Below, piece after piece: positions 25,989 through 33,732 of a DNA stretch of 64,000 bases. Position numbers and translations under genes: made by a program. The DNA comes from Stutzerimonas stutzeri. Its GTDB lineage: Bacteria; Pseudomonadota; Gammaproteobacteria; Pseudomonadales; Pseudomonadaceae. Under the pieces are notes generated by a model that saw only the letters and a program-made list of their open reading frames with translations, was not told the origin of the DNA and did no database searches. The stretch spans positions 1-64,000 of the forward strand of contig NZ_JAAMQZ010000013.1 of assembly GCF_013522825.1 (NCBI RefSeq), in the 5' to 3' direction. Every line of letters starts with the position of its first letter. Within the stretch, counting starts at the first letter, position 1.

Positions 25989-26125
25989 GCCTGTTCCTCC
26001 TCGGCAACCCGCTCCGGACTCACACCGGCGAGGTTGCAAGCTAGGGCGATGGGGGGAGCGTAATGCGAGCTGTCGGAGGGAAAGTGGATCGTGGCCATGG
26101 CCAGCAGGTCGGCGATGGTCTTCAT
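25985..26125 (-). CDS. Small 46-aa leader protein
   Basis: The 46-aa frame begins MKTIADLLAMATIHFPSD and ends in an acidic EEEQA. Its stop overlaps the start of the isomerase gene (ATGA), and GGAAG precedes its ATG. The 5' leader and start codon align with those of the hydrolase gene behind promoter copy 1 (21719), which supports real translation. The GAGGAGG in its 3' end is the ribosome site of the next gene, so it could also act only to couple translation. Family unknown. Confidence 0.55.
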   Translation of the reverse strand: MKTIADLLAMATIHFPSDSSHYAPPIALACNLAGVSPERVAEEEQA

Positions 26126-26139
26126 AGTCGGCTTCCGTC

Positions 26140-26223
26140 AGAGTGGCTGGAAAGACAGCATTCTCGGCAAGCGCCGACGCGATGGCTTGACGGTATCCGA
26201 CTGTTCGCTTGACACTTTGCGCC
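26140..26223. promoter_or_regulatory. AraC-type promoter, copy 2
   Basis: The half-sites GCTTGACGGTATCC (26185-26198) and GCTTGACACTTTGCGCC (26207-26223) are again 22 bp apart and near-identical to copy 1. On the minus strand CAAGCC, 18 bp and GAGAAT give a promoter for the small ORF / isomerase / acyl-CoA dehydrogenase operon. The right end is 20 bp from the AraC start, so autoregulation is likely. Confidence 0.65.
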
Positions 26224-26243
26224 AAACAACAAGAGAGCCTTCG

Positions 26244-27260
26244 ATGAACCAGCCACTGCACCGGCGCGTGGTGCCAGAGACCTACGTGCAACTGCTCTAC
26301 GAATACCTGGAAGCGCTTGGCCACGAGCCGGAGTCGGTGTTGGGCGAGCCCTGGCCCGAACCTGCGCCAGGCGGTATCGGCGGTATGGATGTGGAGCGCT
26401 GGGAGCGCCTGCTGGTGACGGCGGCGCAGACGCTGGACGATCCGCTGTTGAGTCTGCACCTCGGCCGCACCATCAGCGCCCGGCATTTCGGCGTGTTCGG
26501 CTCGGTGCTGCTGGCCTGCGAGAGCCTGGCGGCCGTGTTGCAACGCTTCGAACGCTACCAGCGCCTGGTGTTCGACGTGATTCCCATGACCCGCCGTGAC
26601 GGCGAGGGCTGGTTCGAGCTGGTCTGGGATGTCAGCCAGTACCAACTCGGCTCGTTGATGAGCGAAACCGGCACCGTCGCGATGGTGCAGTTTTGCCGCG
26701 ACCTGGTGCGTGGCACGGCCAACCCGCTGCTGATCGAGTTCAACCATGTCGGCCCCGCCGACAGCACGCCCTACGAGGCGTTCTTCGGCTGCCCGGTACG
26801 CTTTGGCCGGCCCGAGGCGGTGATGCGCTTCTCGTCGCAACTGCTCGAACTGCCCATGAAGAGTCCCGATCCGACGCTGATCGCCCTGTTGGAACAGCAC
26901 GCGGATCGCCTGCTGGCCCAACTGCCGCAGCAGCACGAACTCGTGGAGCAGGTGCGCAAGATCATCGCCCGCGCCCTGCGCGAGGGCGAGCCCTGCATCG
27001 AGCGGATCAGCGCGCAGCTGGGCTGCTCGCCGCGCACCCTGCAGCGCCGCCTGCAGGAGGCCGGCACCGGCTTTCGCAGCGAACTGAACCTGATCCGTTA
27101 CGAACTCGCCCAGTCGTACCTGCGCGATCAGCGCCTGCAGATCGTCGACATCGCCATGCTGTTGGGCTATTCGGAGCACAGCGCCTTCACCCGCGCCTTC
27201 AAGGAATGGAGCGGGCGGACGCCCCAGGAAGTCAAACAGCTCAACTCCGATAATCGCTAG
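26244..27260 (+). CDS. AraC-family regulator with arabinose-binding-like N-terminus
   Basis: The 338-aa protein has an N-terminal ligand domain of the AraC_E/PF12625 style (about 20-200) with LLSLHLGRTISARHFGVFG. A C-terminal pair of HTH motifs (about 235-335) contains IERISAQLGCSPRTLQRRLQEAG and IVDIAMLLGYSEHSAFTRAFKEW. Such regulators activate fatty-acid or aromatic catabolic operons when bound to a ligand. It is divergent from the isomerase operon, and its binding sites appear duplicated upstream of the hydrolase operon. ATG 26244 follows the second half-site by 20 bp; AAGAGAG is a possible ribosome site. Confidence 0.9.
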   Translation: MNQPLHRRVVPETYVQLLYEYLEALGHEPESVLGEPWPEPAPGGIGGMDVERWERLLVTAAQTLDDPLLSLHLGRTISARHFGVFGSVLLACESLAAVLQRFERYQRLVFDVIPMTRRDGEGWFELVWDVSQYQLGSLMSETGTVAMVQFCRDLVRGTANPLLIEFNHVGPADSTPYEAFFGCPVRFGRPEAVMRFSSQLLELPMKSPDPTLIALLEQHADRLLAQLPQQHELVEQVRKIIARALREGEPCIERISAQLGCSPRTLQRRLQEAGTGFRSELNLIRYELAQSYLRDQRLQIVDIAMLLGYSEHSAFTRAFKEWSGRTPQEVKQLNSDNR

Positions 27261-27793
27261 CCGGGTCCATGCCCCAACTTGCTGCTGCAGGTTGTGTATG
27301 CGCGTACCGTCCCCGACCCTGACGGTTGCCAATTCCAGGCCGCGAAGGATGGGCCACGGGCATGCCGCACGGCACAGCCTCAAGTGCCTCCAGTCCCCGC
27401 CTCAAGCCAGTCGCCGCAGGACGCGGCAAGGGCGTTCTCGCCCGTCGTCGGGGTGTTGGTCTTGCACGCGTCAAGGTACAGGCCGGTGGAGCCGCCCACG
27501 GTGAGACCGAGTCGGCCCTGTCTCCTTCCGGGGAGGTTCGGCCCGGTGCGTCCTTGGCTCGTCGTGAATCCTGGCGGTGGCACGGCTGCGCCTCGGGCTT
27601 CAGGGCCGCAACCGTCCGGCGCAAACAATTTCCCCTCCGCTACGCGGATTCCCCGCCCACAAATTCTGTGTGCCTCCCGGTCCTCCACGCTGTTGCGGCC
27701 GCTGCGCGGTGCGGCCAGCCCGTCCACCGCCTGCCGGATCACAACAAGGACGCGATGGGCGCGACCTTGGTTACCCCGCAAGGAGAAATCATC
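27261..27793. other. GC-rich leader between cargo A and DUF736
   Basis: No gene is supported in these 533 bp. This marks the right boundary of cargo A. The rest is a long leader for DUF736 with a strong Shine-Dalgarno AAGGAG (27780-27785). Reading frames over it have no family match. Confidence 0.55.
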
Positions 27794-28105
27794 ATGGCCA
27801 ACATCGGCACCTTCACCGCTCAGAACGACGGTTTCACCGGCACGGTCCGCACCCTGACGCTCAACGTCAAGGTCAAGTTCGTCCCCAACGACAGGAGCAG
27901 CGAGAACGCCCCCGACTACCGCATCCAGGCGGCCGGCGGCTACGACATCGGCGCGGCCTGGAAGAAGGTCAGCCAGGCCGAGCGGCCCTACCTGTCCGTG
28001 ACCCTCGACGATCCGTCGTTCCCGGCGACGATCTACGCCCGGCTGATCGAGGAAGAGGACGGTACGCACAACCTGATCTGGTCGCGCAGCAAGTCGGCGG
28101 CCTGA
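27794..28105 (+). CDS. DUF736-family protein
   Basis: The 103-aa protein is a DUF736 member, with IGTFTAQNDGFTGTVRTLTLNV near the N-terminus and FPATIYARLIEEEDG at the end. This family is a hallmark of proteobacterial ICEs and some plasmids; its function is unknown, though its compact beta-rich structure suggests nucleic-acid binding. ATG 27794 is the only sensible start given AAGGAG upstream. A hairpin lies between it and the convergent xre gene. Confidence 0.9.
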   Translation: MANIGTFTAQNDGFTGTVRTLTLNVKVKFVPNDRSSENAPDYRIQAAGGYDIGAAWKKVSQAERPYLSVTLDDPSFPATIYARLIEEEDGTHNLIWSRSKSAA

Positions 28106-28117
28106 CGGCCACCTCGG

Positions 28118-28141
28118 CGCCCCGCCCGTTGCGGCGGGGCG
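28118..28141. terminator. Hairpin between DUF736 and xre
   Basis: CGCCCCGCC (28118-28126), CGTTGC, and GGCGGGGCG (28133-28141) make a perfect 9-bp stem in the convergent gap. No U-tract is seen on either strand. It resembles the parB hairpin. Confidence 0.5.
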
Positions 28142-28152
28142 TTGTCGCAGGA

Positions 28153-28443
28153 CTACGCCCTGGACGCGGCGAGCTGGATTTCCGTCGCAGCCATCAGCAC
28201 CGCTGTACTGCAATCGAGCGCGCCGGCGATCTTGAAGATGATCGCCAGCGTTGGCATATGCTCGCCACGCTCGACCTTGCCCATGTGCGAGCGCTCGACG
28301 CCGGCCAGGTTCGCCAGCGACTCCTGCGCGATACCGCGCTCCATACGCAGCGCGCGCACCGCCGCGCCGAAGGCTTGTGCCAGCTCGGCATCGAAGGTGG
28401 TGGTGCCGGCCGGTCGGCCGGGCTGGACGGATCGCTTCTGCAT
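28153..28443 (-). CDS. XRE-family transcriptional regulator
   Basis: The 96-aa protein is a single HTH_3 domain (about 25-80) with FGAAVRALRMERGIAQESLANLAGVERSHMGKVERGEHMPT. It is a Cro/CI-like DNA-binding protein. It is convergent with DUF736 and divergent from the DUF2958 side, and so is placed to repress backbone genes on the right. Similar short Xre proteins are part of the regulation module in this ICE family. Confidence 0.9.
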   Translation of the reverse strand: MQKRSVQPGRPAGTTTFDAELAQAFGAAVRALRMERGIAQESLANLAGVERSHMGKVERGEHMPTLAIIFKIAGALDCSTAVLMAATEIQLAASRA

Positions 28444-28759
28444 GGACAGAAGCGTCCGGTCGAGGGAGAATCAAAACCACGTTATATTTAACTCATTGCT
28501 GAGATTTCAGCCGCTTTCGTGCTTTTACGGAAACCCGTACTGGCTGATTTCATCAGAGCCACAGAGGCGCCTCCGTGTCTTTCCTGACTTGCGCAATGCC
28601 GATTTCACGCCTTGGCGCCTTTGCGGATTTGCCGGCATGCGCATCCGTGCCTCTGAACAAATGCACGAATCCGCATTACCGGATTGGCGAATGCGTGCGA
28701 AAGAACCTCTGTGCATTCACGCCTGCAAGCAGGGCGAGGTCGCATTCCGGCGTGCGGCC
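28444..28759. other. Upstream region of xre and DUF2958
   Basis: These 316 bp hold no supported gene. An AT-rich stretch around 28475-28500 (containing TATATTTAACTC) is the likely xre promoter region. No clear Shine-Dalgarno is seen for DUF2958. Confidence 0.4.
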
Positions 28760-29110
28760 ATGACCCTGCCGCTCATCACCGTGACGGAGCGCGCACAGAT
28801 GCTGGAGAACGGCCGCGCCTGGGCGGTGGGCCAGGCCGTCGACCCGCTGCCGGTGGTACGTCTGTTCACCCCCGACGCGCATGCGACCTGGCTTCTGGCC
28901 TCGCTCGATCCGGTCGACGAGGACACGGCCTATGGGCTGTGCGACCTGGGCATCGGTCTGCCCGAGCTGGGCACTGTGAAACTGTCCGAACTGGCGGCCA
29001 TCGTCGGTCCGCTCAAGCGTCCGGTCATGCGCGACCTGTACTTCCGGGCGACGCGCACGCTGTCGGAGTACACACGGCTGGCGCAGCTCAACGGCTCGAT
29101 CATGGACTGA
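28760..29110 (+). CDS. DUF2958-family protein
   Basis: The 116-aa protein is a DUF2958 member with FTPDAHATWLLASLDPVDEDTAYGLCDLGIGLPELG as a shared core (given here by its ends, about 36-71). The family is common in ICEs and plasmids next to DUF736 and DUF2285 genes and has no known function. ATG 28760 is preferred since it gives the usual length; upstream in-frame codons have no family match. Confidence 0.85.
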   Translation: MTLPLITVTERAQMLENGRAWAVGQAVDPLPVVRLFTPDAHATWLLASLDPVDEDTAYGLCDLGIGLPELGTVKLSELAAIVGPLKRPVMRDLYFRATRTLSEYTRLAQLNGSIMD

Positions 29111-29451
29111 CCGATCCGGGCTATCCCGCCCAGGTCGTCCAGGGGGCACTGTGATCGACTCGATCCGAGTCCAGACCGCCTCGGTCTTAATTGGCACTAT
29201 TGCACTCAGGCGTTACAAGCCTGACCCAATCGATCACGATGGCCACCGCTCAAGACTGCAGGATATGCCTGGCGCCGTACCAATGATGGGCGGCGGCTCT
29301 GTCGCATTCGGATGATCTGCGTAACGCTTCGGAGTCAATCGGTCTTGATGCTGTCGTTTGACGTATTTCCACCTACTGCTGTGTCGAGGAGGCGCTGACC
29401 TCGCGTTGCGAGCCCCGTGGCGACGGCCCCTGTGCAAAGGGAGGTTGCCCC
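29111..29451. other. Non-coding stretch before DUF2285
   Basis: No gene is supported in these 341 bp. The segment 29190-29340 has a different feel from the backbone and may be an eroded insertion (GGCACTATTGC near 29190, GGCTCTGTCGC near 29300), but no transposase or paired ends could be shown. A ribosome site GGGAGG precedes 29452. Confidence 0.35.
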
Positions 29452-30249
29452 ATGGCCGATCACGACGCCGAGCATTGGTATCCCACCGCCGCTTATCTCT
29501 ACGTCCTGCACCTGGATGACCTCGCCCTGGCCTGGGAGTACCTGCGCCGGAACCCTGAATACCGCCGCGACTGGCGGGATCGCCAGCGTCGGCCCGAGGC
29601 GGCGCAACGCTGGGGGCTGCGCCTGCTGGAAGACCCGCGCCTGGACGCGCGTGACGCGCATCCGGTCTGGTTTCCCGACCCCCCGGAACTGATTCACCTG
29701 TATCCCGATGTCGACCCCATGCCCGACTCCGTGGCGTTCGATTTCTGGCGCCTCCCAGGCAGCAAAGGCCTGGTCCATGATGGCCGGCGCCTGCTGCTGA
29801 CGACACGGTGGCCGGGCTGCTGCCTGCGCCTGGCTGTGGCGCCCGGTCTGGAGCAGGGCATGGCCTACGTCCATGCCGTGCACGCCTGCGCCAGGCCGTG
29901 CGCACGTTCCTGCGCCCTCATGGCCGAACTGGACAAGCTGGCAGTGGCCGCCGATGCCGTACCGCTCGCGGTGGTTCGGTGCCGACCCAACCCGGCTGCG
30001 CTGCTGGAGCTGCATACGCTGCAAGCACTCGACGCCACCCTGGCGGGGGCATCCTTGCGCGAGGTGGCCGCGGGGCTGTTCGGTCCGGCGGCGGTGGCTG
30101 ACGGCTGGCACGCCGATGGCGGCCTGCGCTCGAAGGTGCGTCGTCTGGTGCGGCGCGGCCGGGAGCTGATGCACGATGGCTATCGCCGCCTGGCACAGGT
30201 CGACGGGCGCGGGGAGGGCCGTTCGGCACAGCCCGCAAAACGACCCTGA
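29452..30249 (+). CDS. DUF2285-domain protein
   Basis: The 265-aa protein starts with a transcription-regulator-like segment (WYPTAAYLYVLHLDDLALAWEYLRRNPEYRRDW, residues about 9-42). The C-terminal DUF2285 region includes LREVAAGLFG and SKVRRLVRRGRELMHDGYRRLA. The tail looks like an HTH with basic helices, so a DNA-binding role is likely. Such genes sit before the small HTH gene and repA in this ICE family. Start at ATG 29452 with GGGAGG upstream. Confidence 0.85.
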   Translation: MADHDAEHWYPTAAYLYVLHLDDLALAWEYLRRNPEYRRDWRDRQRRPEAAQRWGLRLLEDPRLDARDAHPVWFPDPPELIHLYPDVDPMPDSVAFDFWRLPGSKGLVHDGRRLLLTTRWPGCCLRLAVAPGLEQGMAYVHAVHACARPCARSCALMAELDKLAVAADAVPLAVVRCRPNPAALLELHTLQALDATLAGASLREVAAGLFGPAAVADGWHADGGLRSKVRRLVRRGRELMHDGYRRLAQVDGRGEGRSAQPAKRP

Positions 30250-30333
30250 GCAGGCCTCCACGCCTTTCTGAGACTGCCTCCATCCGGCTGCGCTGGTGTG
30301 GCCGGGCTGTCCTGAACGATGGAGGCTCACCCC

Positions 30334-30630
30334 ATGCGACCCGCTCCCGTGCGACCTGCTGCCGCCCACGCCAAGCCCCTGCAACCCGCCGCCACTGCCC
30401 AGCCGCAGCGCTACCTGACCAACGACGAGGCGGCCACCTACCTGCGCCTGTCGCCGCGCACGCTGGAGAAGCAGCGCGTGATCGGCGGCGGCCCGCGCTT
30501 TCGCAAGTTCGGCCGGCGCGTCATGTACGCCGTCGCCGATCTCGATGCCTGGGCCGACCAGCACAGCTTCGAGGCCACCTCCGATCCCGAGTACGCCGAG
30601 CAGCACTCGGCCGACAGCCGTGCGCGCTGA
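30334..30630 (+). CDS. MerR-like helix-turn-helix (excisionase-type) protein
   Basis: The 98-aa protein has a Pro/Ala-rich N-terminus and an HTH_17 domain (about 33-80) with YLTNDEAATYLRLSPRTLEKQRVIGGG and MYAVADLDAWADQ. HTH_17 proteins of this type are excisionase-like or plasmid regulators. ATG 30334 follows ATGGAGG by 8 bases. It is immediately upstream of repA, probably co-transcribed. Confidence 0.85.
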   Translation: MRPAPVRPAAAHAKPLQPAATAQPQRYLTNDEAATYLRLSPRTLEKQRVIGGGPRFRKFGRRVMYAVADLDAWADQHSFEATSDPEYAEQHSADSRAR

Positions 30631-30656
30631 TCGGCGGCTCGCCGGAGGCCATCGCC

Positions 30657-31490
30657 ATGTCCAGCTCGGCGCCGGAGCGGGAACAGCTCGACCTGTTCCG
30701 TGCCTTGCCGGGCGACATGGCGCCGCGCGACAGCCAAGACCTGATGGCCTACCCGTTCTTCTCGTTGGCGAAGTCTCGGCGCACCGCGCCGATCGATTTC
30801 CAGTCCGGCGGCGTCACCGTACGTGTGGAGGGCACGCGGGAACATGGCATCGCCACGATCTGGGATGCCGACGTGCTGATCTGGGCGGCCAGCCAGATCG
30901 TCGCGGCGCGCGACGCGGGCCTGCACCCGTCGCGTCTGATGCGCGCCACGCCCTACGAGATCCTGCGCTTCATCGGGCGCGGAGTGTCGCTGCGCGACTA
31001 CCAGCGCCTCAAGGCCGCCCTGGATCGCCTGCAATCGACCACGGTGGCCACCTCTATCCGCGAGACCAGCGGCCGGCGCCTGCACCGTTTCTCCTGGATC
31101 AACGAGTGGAAGGAGCTGGCCGATGCCTGCGGCACGCCGCTGGGCATCGAGCTGATCCTGCCGGACTGGTTCTACGCGGGCGTGCTGGACGCCGCCCTGG
31201 TGCTGACCATCGACCCGGCGTATTTCCGGCTCACCGGCGGCATCGAGCGCTGGCTGTACCGCCTGGTGCGCAAGCATGGCGGCAAGCAGCCGGACGGCTG
31301 GCAGTTCGACTTCCGCCATCTGCACCGCAAGTCGGGCAGCACGGCCAGGCTTTGCGACTTCGCCTGCGACCTGCGTGCCCTGGCGGCGCGGCAGTCGTTG
31401 CCCGGCTATGTGCTCGGCATCGAGCGCATACCGGAGGTCAACGTGGAGCTGCTGACGTTCCGGCCCGTGTCGCCCACGGCACGGGGATAA
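30657..31490 (+). CDS. repA: RepA-like replication initiator
   Basis: The 277-aa protein is of the replication-initiator RepA type, with SQDLMAYPFFSLAKSRR, a central ATPYEILRFIGRGVSLRDYQRLKAALDRLQST (about 103-134) and WINEWKEL. Such initiators bind iterons and open the origin. Directly downstream are three 17-bp direct repeats and an AT-rich track, which supports origin function. ATG 30657 is preceded by a weak purine stretch. It is followed by parA after 241 bp, the typical order in Tn4371-type ICEs. Confidence 0.85.
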   Translation: MSSSAPEREQLDLFRALPGDMAPRDSQDLMAYPFFSLAKSRRTAPIDFQSGGVTVRVEGTREHGIATIWDADVLIWAASQIVAARDAGLHPSRLMRATPYEILRFIGRGVSLRDYQRLKAALDRLQSTTVATSIRETSGRRLHRFSWINEWKELADACGTPLGIELILPDWFYAGVLDAALVLTIDPAYFRLTGGIERWLYRLVRKHGGKQPDGWQFDFRHLHRKSGSTARLCDFACDLRALAARQSLPGYVLGIERIPEVNVELLTFRPVSPTARG

Positions 31491-31514
31491 GCGCGGTAAA
31501 ACCTGTGAATGGGC

Positions 31515-31578
31515 TCGTGCTATCAGGCGTACCGGGTATCGTGCTATCAGGCGTATCACTATCGTGCTATCGGGCGTA
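31515..31578. repeat. Three iterons of a putative oriV
   Basis: Direct repeats TCGTGCTATCAGGCGTA at 31515-31531 and 31539-31555, and TCGTGCTATCGGGCGTA at 31562-31578, are spaced 24 and 23 bp apart, about two helical turns. They lie 25 bp after repA and before parA. This is the layout of iteron-regulated plasmid origins. RepA binding is inferred. Confidence 0.75.
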
Positions 31579-31617
31579 CGAAATCCTCTGCAGGCCAGAG
31601 CCTGCGCGGGCTCCAGC

Positions 31618-31660
31618 CTCTCTTAACTTCTCTAACTTAAAAGCTCTAACTTTTTGTAGG
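31618..31660. other. AT-rich stretch, candidate origin unwinding element
   Basis: A run with three TAACTT repeats (within 31622-31629, 31632-31638 and 31646-31652) stands out in GC-rich surroundings, 40 bp beyond the last iteron. It may be the DNA-unwinding element of oriV, or a promoter for parA. Confidence 0.5.
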
Positions 31661-31731
31661 GGCGCGCCGTTTCGGTGGACAACCACGAAACGGCACGGCC
31701 AGGCCGGCTTTCCAGCAGGGAGGGCCGCGCC

Positions 31732-32370
31732 ATGATCATCGCCTTGCTCAACCAGAAAGGCGGTGTCGGCAAGACCACGCTCGCCACCCACATCGCCGGC
31801 GAACTGGCGCTGCGCGGTGCGCAGGTCGTCCTGCTGGATGCCGACCCACAGGGTTCATCGCTGGACTGGACGCAACGGCGTGCCCAGCAGGGTTTGCCCA
31901 GGTTGTTCAGCGCCGTGGGCCTCGCCCGCGAAACCCTGCATCAGGAGGCGCCCGAACTGGCGCGTCGCGCCGATCACGTGATCATCGACGGACCACCGCG
32001 CATCGCCGCCCTGGCGCGCTCCGCGCTGCTGGCGGCCGAGCGCGTGCTGATCCCGGTGCAGCCCAGCCCCTACGACCTGTGGGCCAGCGCCGAGATGGTC
32101 GCGCTGATCCGCGAGGCGCAGGTATTCCGGCCGCAGCTAGCTGCGGCCTTTGTCATCAACCGGCGCGTTAGCACCACCATCATCGGTCGCGAGGCGCGCC
32201 AGGCATTGGCCGACCAACCACTGCCGGCGCTGCGCGCCGAGGTGCGCCAGCGCATCGTCTTCGCCGATAGCGTGGCCGCCGGGCGACTCGCTCGTGAGAC
32301 GGCGCCGGACAGCGCCGCCGCGCGGGAGATCACTGCGCTGGTCGACGAACTGCTGCGGTGGACGGCATGA
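31732..32370 (+). CDS. parA: ParA-family ATPase
   Basis: The 212-aa protein is a small (type Ib-like) ParA. It starts MIIALLNQKGGVGKTT with a deviant Walker A (KGGVGKT, residues 9-15). It has LLDADPQGSSLDW (Walker A' / switch I) and VIIDGPPRI (Walker B). It lacks an N-terminal HTH. It would position the excised ICE or transfer machinery with ParB. ATG 31732 follows GGGAGG; earlier in-frame codons are not supported. The stop overlaps the next gene (ATGA). Confidence 0.9.
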   Translation: MIIALLNQKGGVGKTTLATHIAGELALRGAQVVLLDADPQGSSLDWTQRRAQQGLPRLFSAVGLARETLHQEAPELARRADHVIIDGPPRIAALARSALLAAERVLIPVQPSPYDLWASAEMVALIREAQVFRPQLAAAFVINRRVSTTIIGREARQALADQPLPALRAEVRQRIVFADSVAAGRLARETAPDSAAAREITALVDELLRWTA

Positions 32371-32618
32371 CCCGCGAGCGCGGCAAACGCACGGCCATCG
32401 GCGCCCGCCCGCCGGCGAATCCGCACGCCGAGGCGTGGGTTCGCCAGGGGGACGCCGGCGGCCTGCAGAAAGGTGACCTCTACACCGCACGCCTGACCCT
32501 CGACATCACGCCCGCCATGCGCGCCCGCATCAAGGTCTCGGCGTTCACCCAGGGGGTAACGGTCGCCGATCTGTTGCGCGCACTGCTGGAGCGCGAGTTC
32601 CCGGAGAAATCCCCATGA
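32367..32618 (+). CDS. Small ribbon-helix-helix-type protein downstream of ParA
   Basis: The 83-aa protein has a C-terminal segment TARLTLDITPAMRARIKVSAFTQGVTVADLLRALLE (about 43-78), which fits a ribbon-helix-helix. The N-terminus is basic and flexible. In small ParA systems the ParA partner is such an RHH protein, so this may be the centromere-binding partner. It overlaps parA by 4 bp and the next gene by 4 bp. Confidence 0.75.
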   Translation: MTRERGKRTAIGARPPANPHAEAWVRQGDAGGLQKGDLYTARLTLDITPAMRARIKVSAFTQGVTVADLLRALLEREFPEKSP

Positions 32619-33148
32619 ACGCCCAGCTTACGAAGGCCACGGCTGCGCCGCCGCCATCGCTCGCAGTGCTCGCCGGCCAGACTGACGCCGCGCAGTTGAC
32701 CCGCGTGTCGCTCGCCTATGTGGAGCAACGCATCAAGCTCTACCTGCGTTTTGGCGAGCCGGCGTGTATCACCCGCCTGGACCAATGGCGGCGTGTCGCG
32801 GTGTTCCTGCCGGGTGCCGTCTTTTGCCGCATCCGCTGGCAGGCCAACGACTACGGCACGATCCGCTGGCAACTTATGGTGATGCAGGCCTGCACGCCGC
32901 TGGACACCGTGCAGCGCATCCCCGGCGTGCTGCCAGGCGCGCGCCTGCTGCTGCATACGGAAGGCGATAACACGGTGCGCGCCGTGCTCGAGCGCATCGA
33001 CGCCATCGAGGCGCTGGGCATCGCCCCCGTCGCCGCATCTCCGGCGTACTGGCGCACGCTGGGCAACCGGCTCGCGGCACGCTCGCCGCTGCCCGGCTAC
33101 ACCGTCGAGCGGCACGCCGCCTGGCTCGCCGGGAGGTCATGGTCATGA
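32615..33148 (+). CDS. DUF2840-family protein
   Basis: The 177-aa protein is a DUF2840 member, recognisable by VEQRIKLYLRFGEPA, VFLPGAVFCRIRWQANDYGT and the C-terminal RLAARSPLPGYTVERHAAWL. The role is unknown; it consistently precedes traF in Tn4371-like elements. Its start and end overlap both neighbours, so the operon parA - RHH - DUF2840 - traF is tightly coupled. Confidence 0.85.
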   Translation: MNAQLTKATAAPPPSLAVLAGQTDAAQLTRVSLAYVEQRIKLYLRFGEPACITRLDQWRRVAVFLPGAVFCRIRWQANDYGTIRWQLMVMQACTPLDTVQRIPGVLPGARLLLHTEGDNTVRAVLERIDAIEALGIAPVAASPAYWRTLGNRLAARSPLPGYTVERHAAWLAGRSWS

Positions 33149-33732
33149 CCATCGTTTCCACGACAAGCCCCGCACCGCGTCCTCGCTCGCGCCTGCGCGC
33201 TCGTATCGCCCTTGCGGGGCTGTCCGCCGTTGGCCTCGCTGCGCTGGCCTGGGCGTCCTTCGTGCAGCCGTTGCCGCGCCTGATCTACAATCCGTCCGAC
33301 AGCGTTCCGGTCGGTTGGTATCGCGTCGAACCGCTTCAGCCCCGGGCCGGCTCGCTGCCTCGTCCGTTGTCCGTGGGCAGCATCGTCTTGGTCCGGTTGC
33401 CTGCCGACGCTACCGCACTCGCTGCGCAGCGCGGCTACCTGCCGGCGCACATCCCTCTGCTCAAGCGCGTGGGCGCGGTTGCGCCGCAGCACGCCTGCAT
33501 CGTCGCCGACCAGGTGCGCATCAACGGCGCGCCGGTGGCCACTGTTTTGCCTGCCGACCGCCTGGATCGGCCGCTGCCATCCTGGCTGCAATGCCGACCG
33601 TTGGCCGAGGACGAACTGTTCCTGCTGAGTGTGACCAACCCGGCGTCGTTCGACAGCCGCTACTTCGGGCCGGTCAGCGCGTCCGCCGTGATCGGCGTCG
33701 CGCGCCCGATCTGGTCGGAGACACGTCCATGA
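33145..33732 (+). CDS. traF: TraF-type S26 signal peptidase
   Basis: The 195-aa protein has an N-terminal TM helix (about 20-40). The S26 catalytic Ser53 lies in NPSDSVPVGWYR and the Lys in LLKRVGA. In RP4, TraF matures the pilin TrbC. Here trbC lies at 53519 and has the expected signal region. ATG 33145 has GGGAGG at good spacing, whereas 33139 is too close. It overlaps the end of the DUF2840 gene by 4 bp. Confidence 0.85.
   Translation: MTIVSTTSPAPRPRSRLRARIALAGLSAVGLAALAWASFVQPLPRLIYNPSDSVPVGWYRVEPLQPRAGSLPRPLSVGSIVLVRLPADATALAAQRGYLPAHIPLLKRVGAVAPQHACIVADQVRINGAPVATVLPADRLDRPLPSWLQCRPLAEDELFLLSVTNPASFDSRYFGPVSASAVIGVARPIWSETRP

Noticed and set aside
25989-27383. Long minus-strand extension of the DsbA-like protein over the AraC gene
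   Set aside because: The extension has no family match and is antisense to a clear AraC regulator. The true start at 25988 has a strong ribosome site.
29111-29451. Insertion-sequence remnant between DUF2958 and DUF2285
   Set aside because: Two short segments look IS6-like at the ends, but no transposase fragment or paired inverted repeats could be shown.
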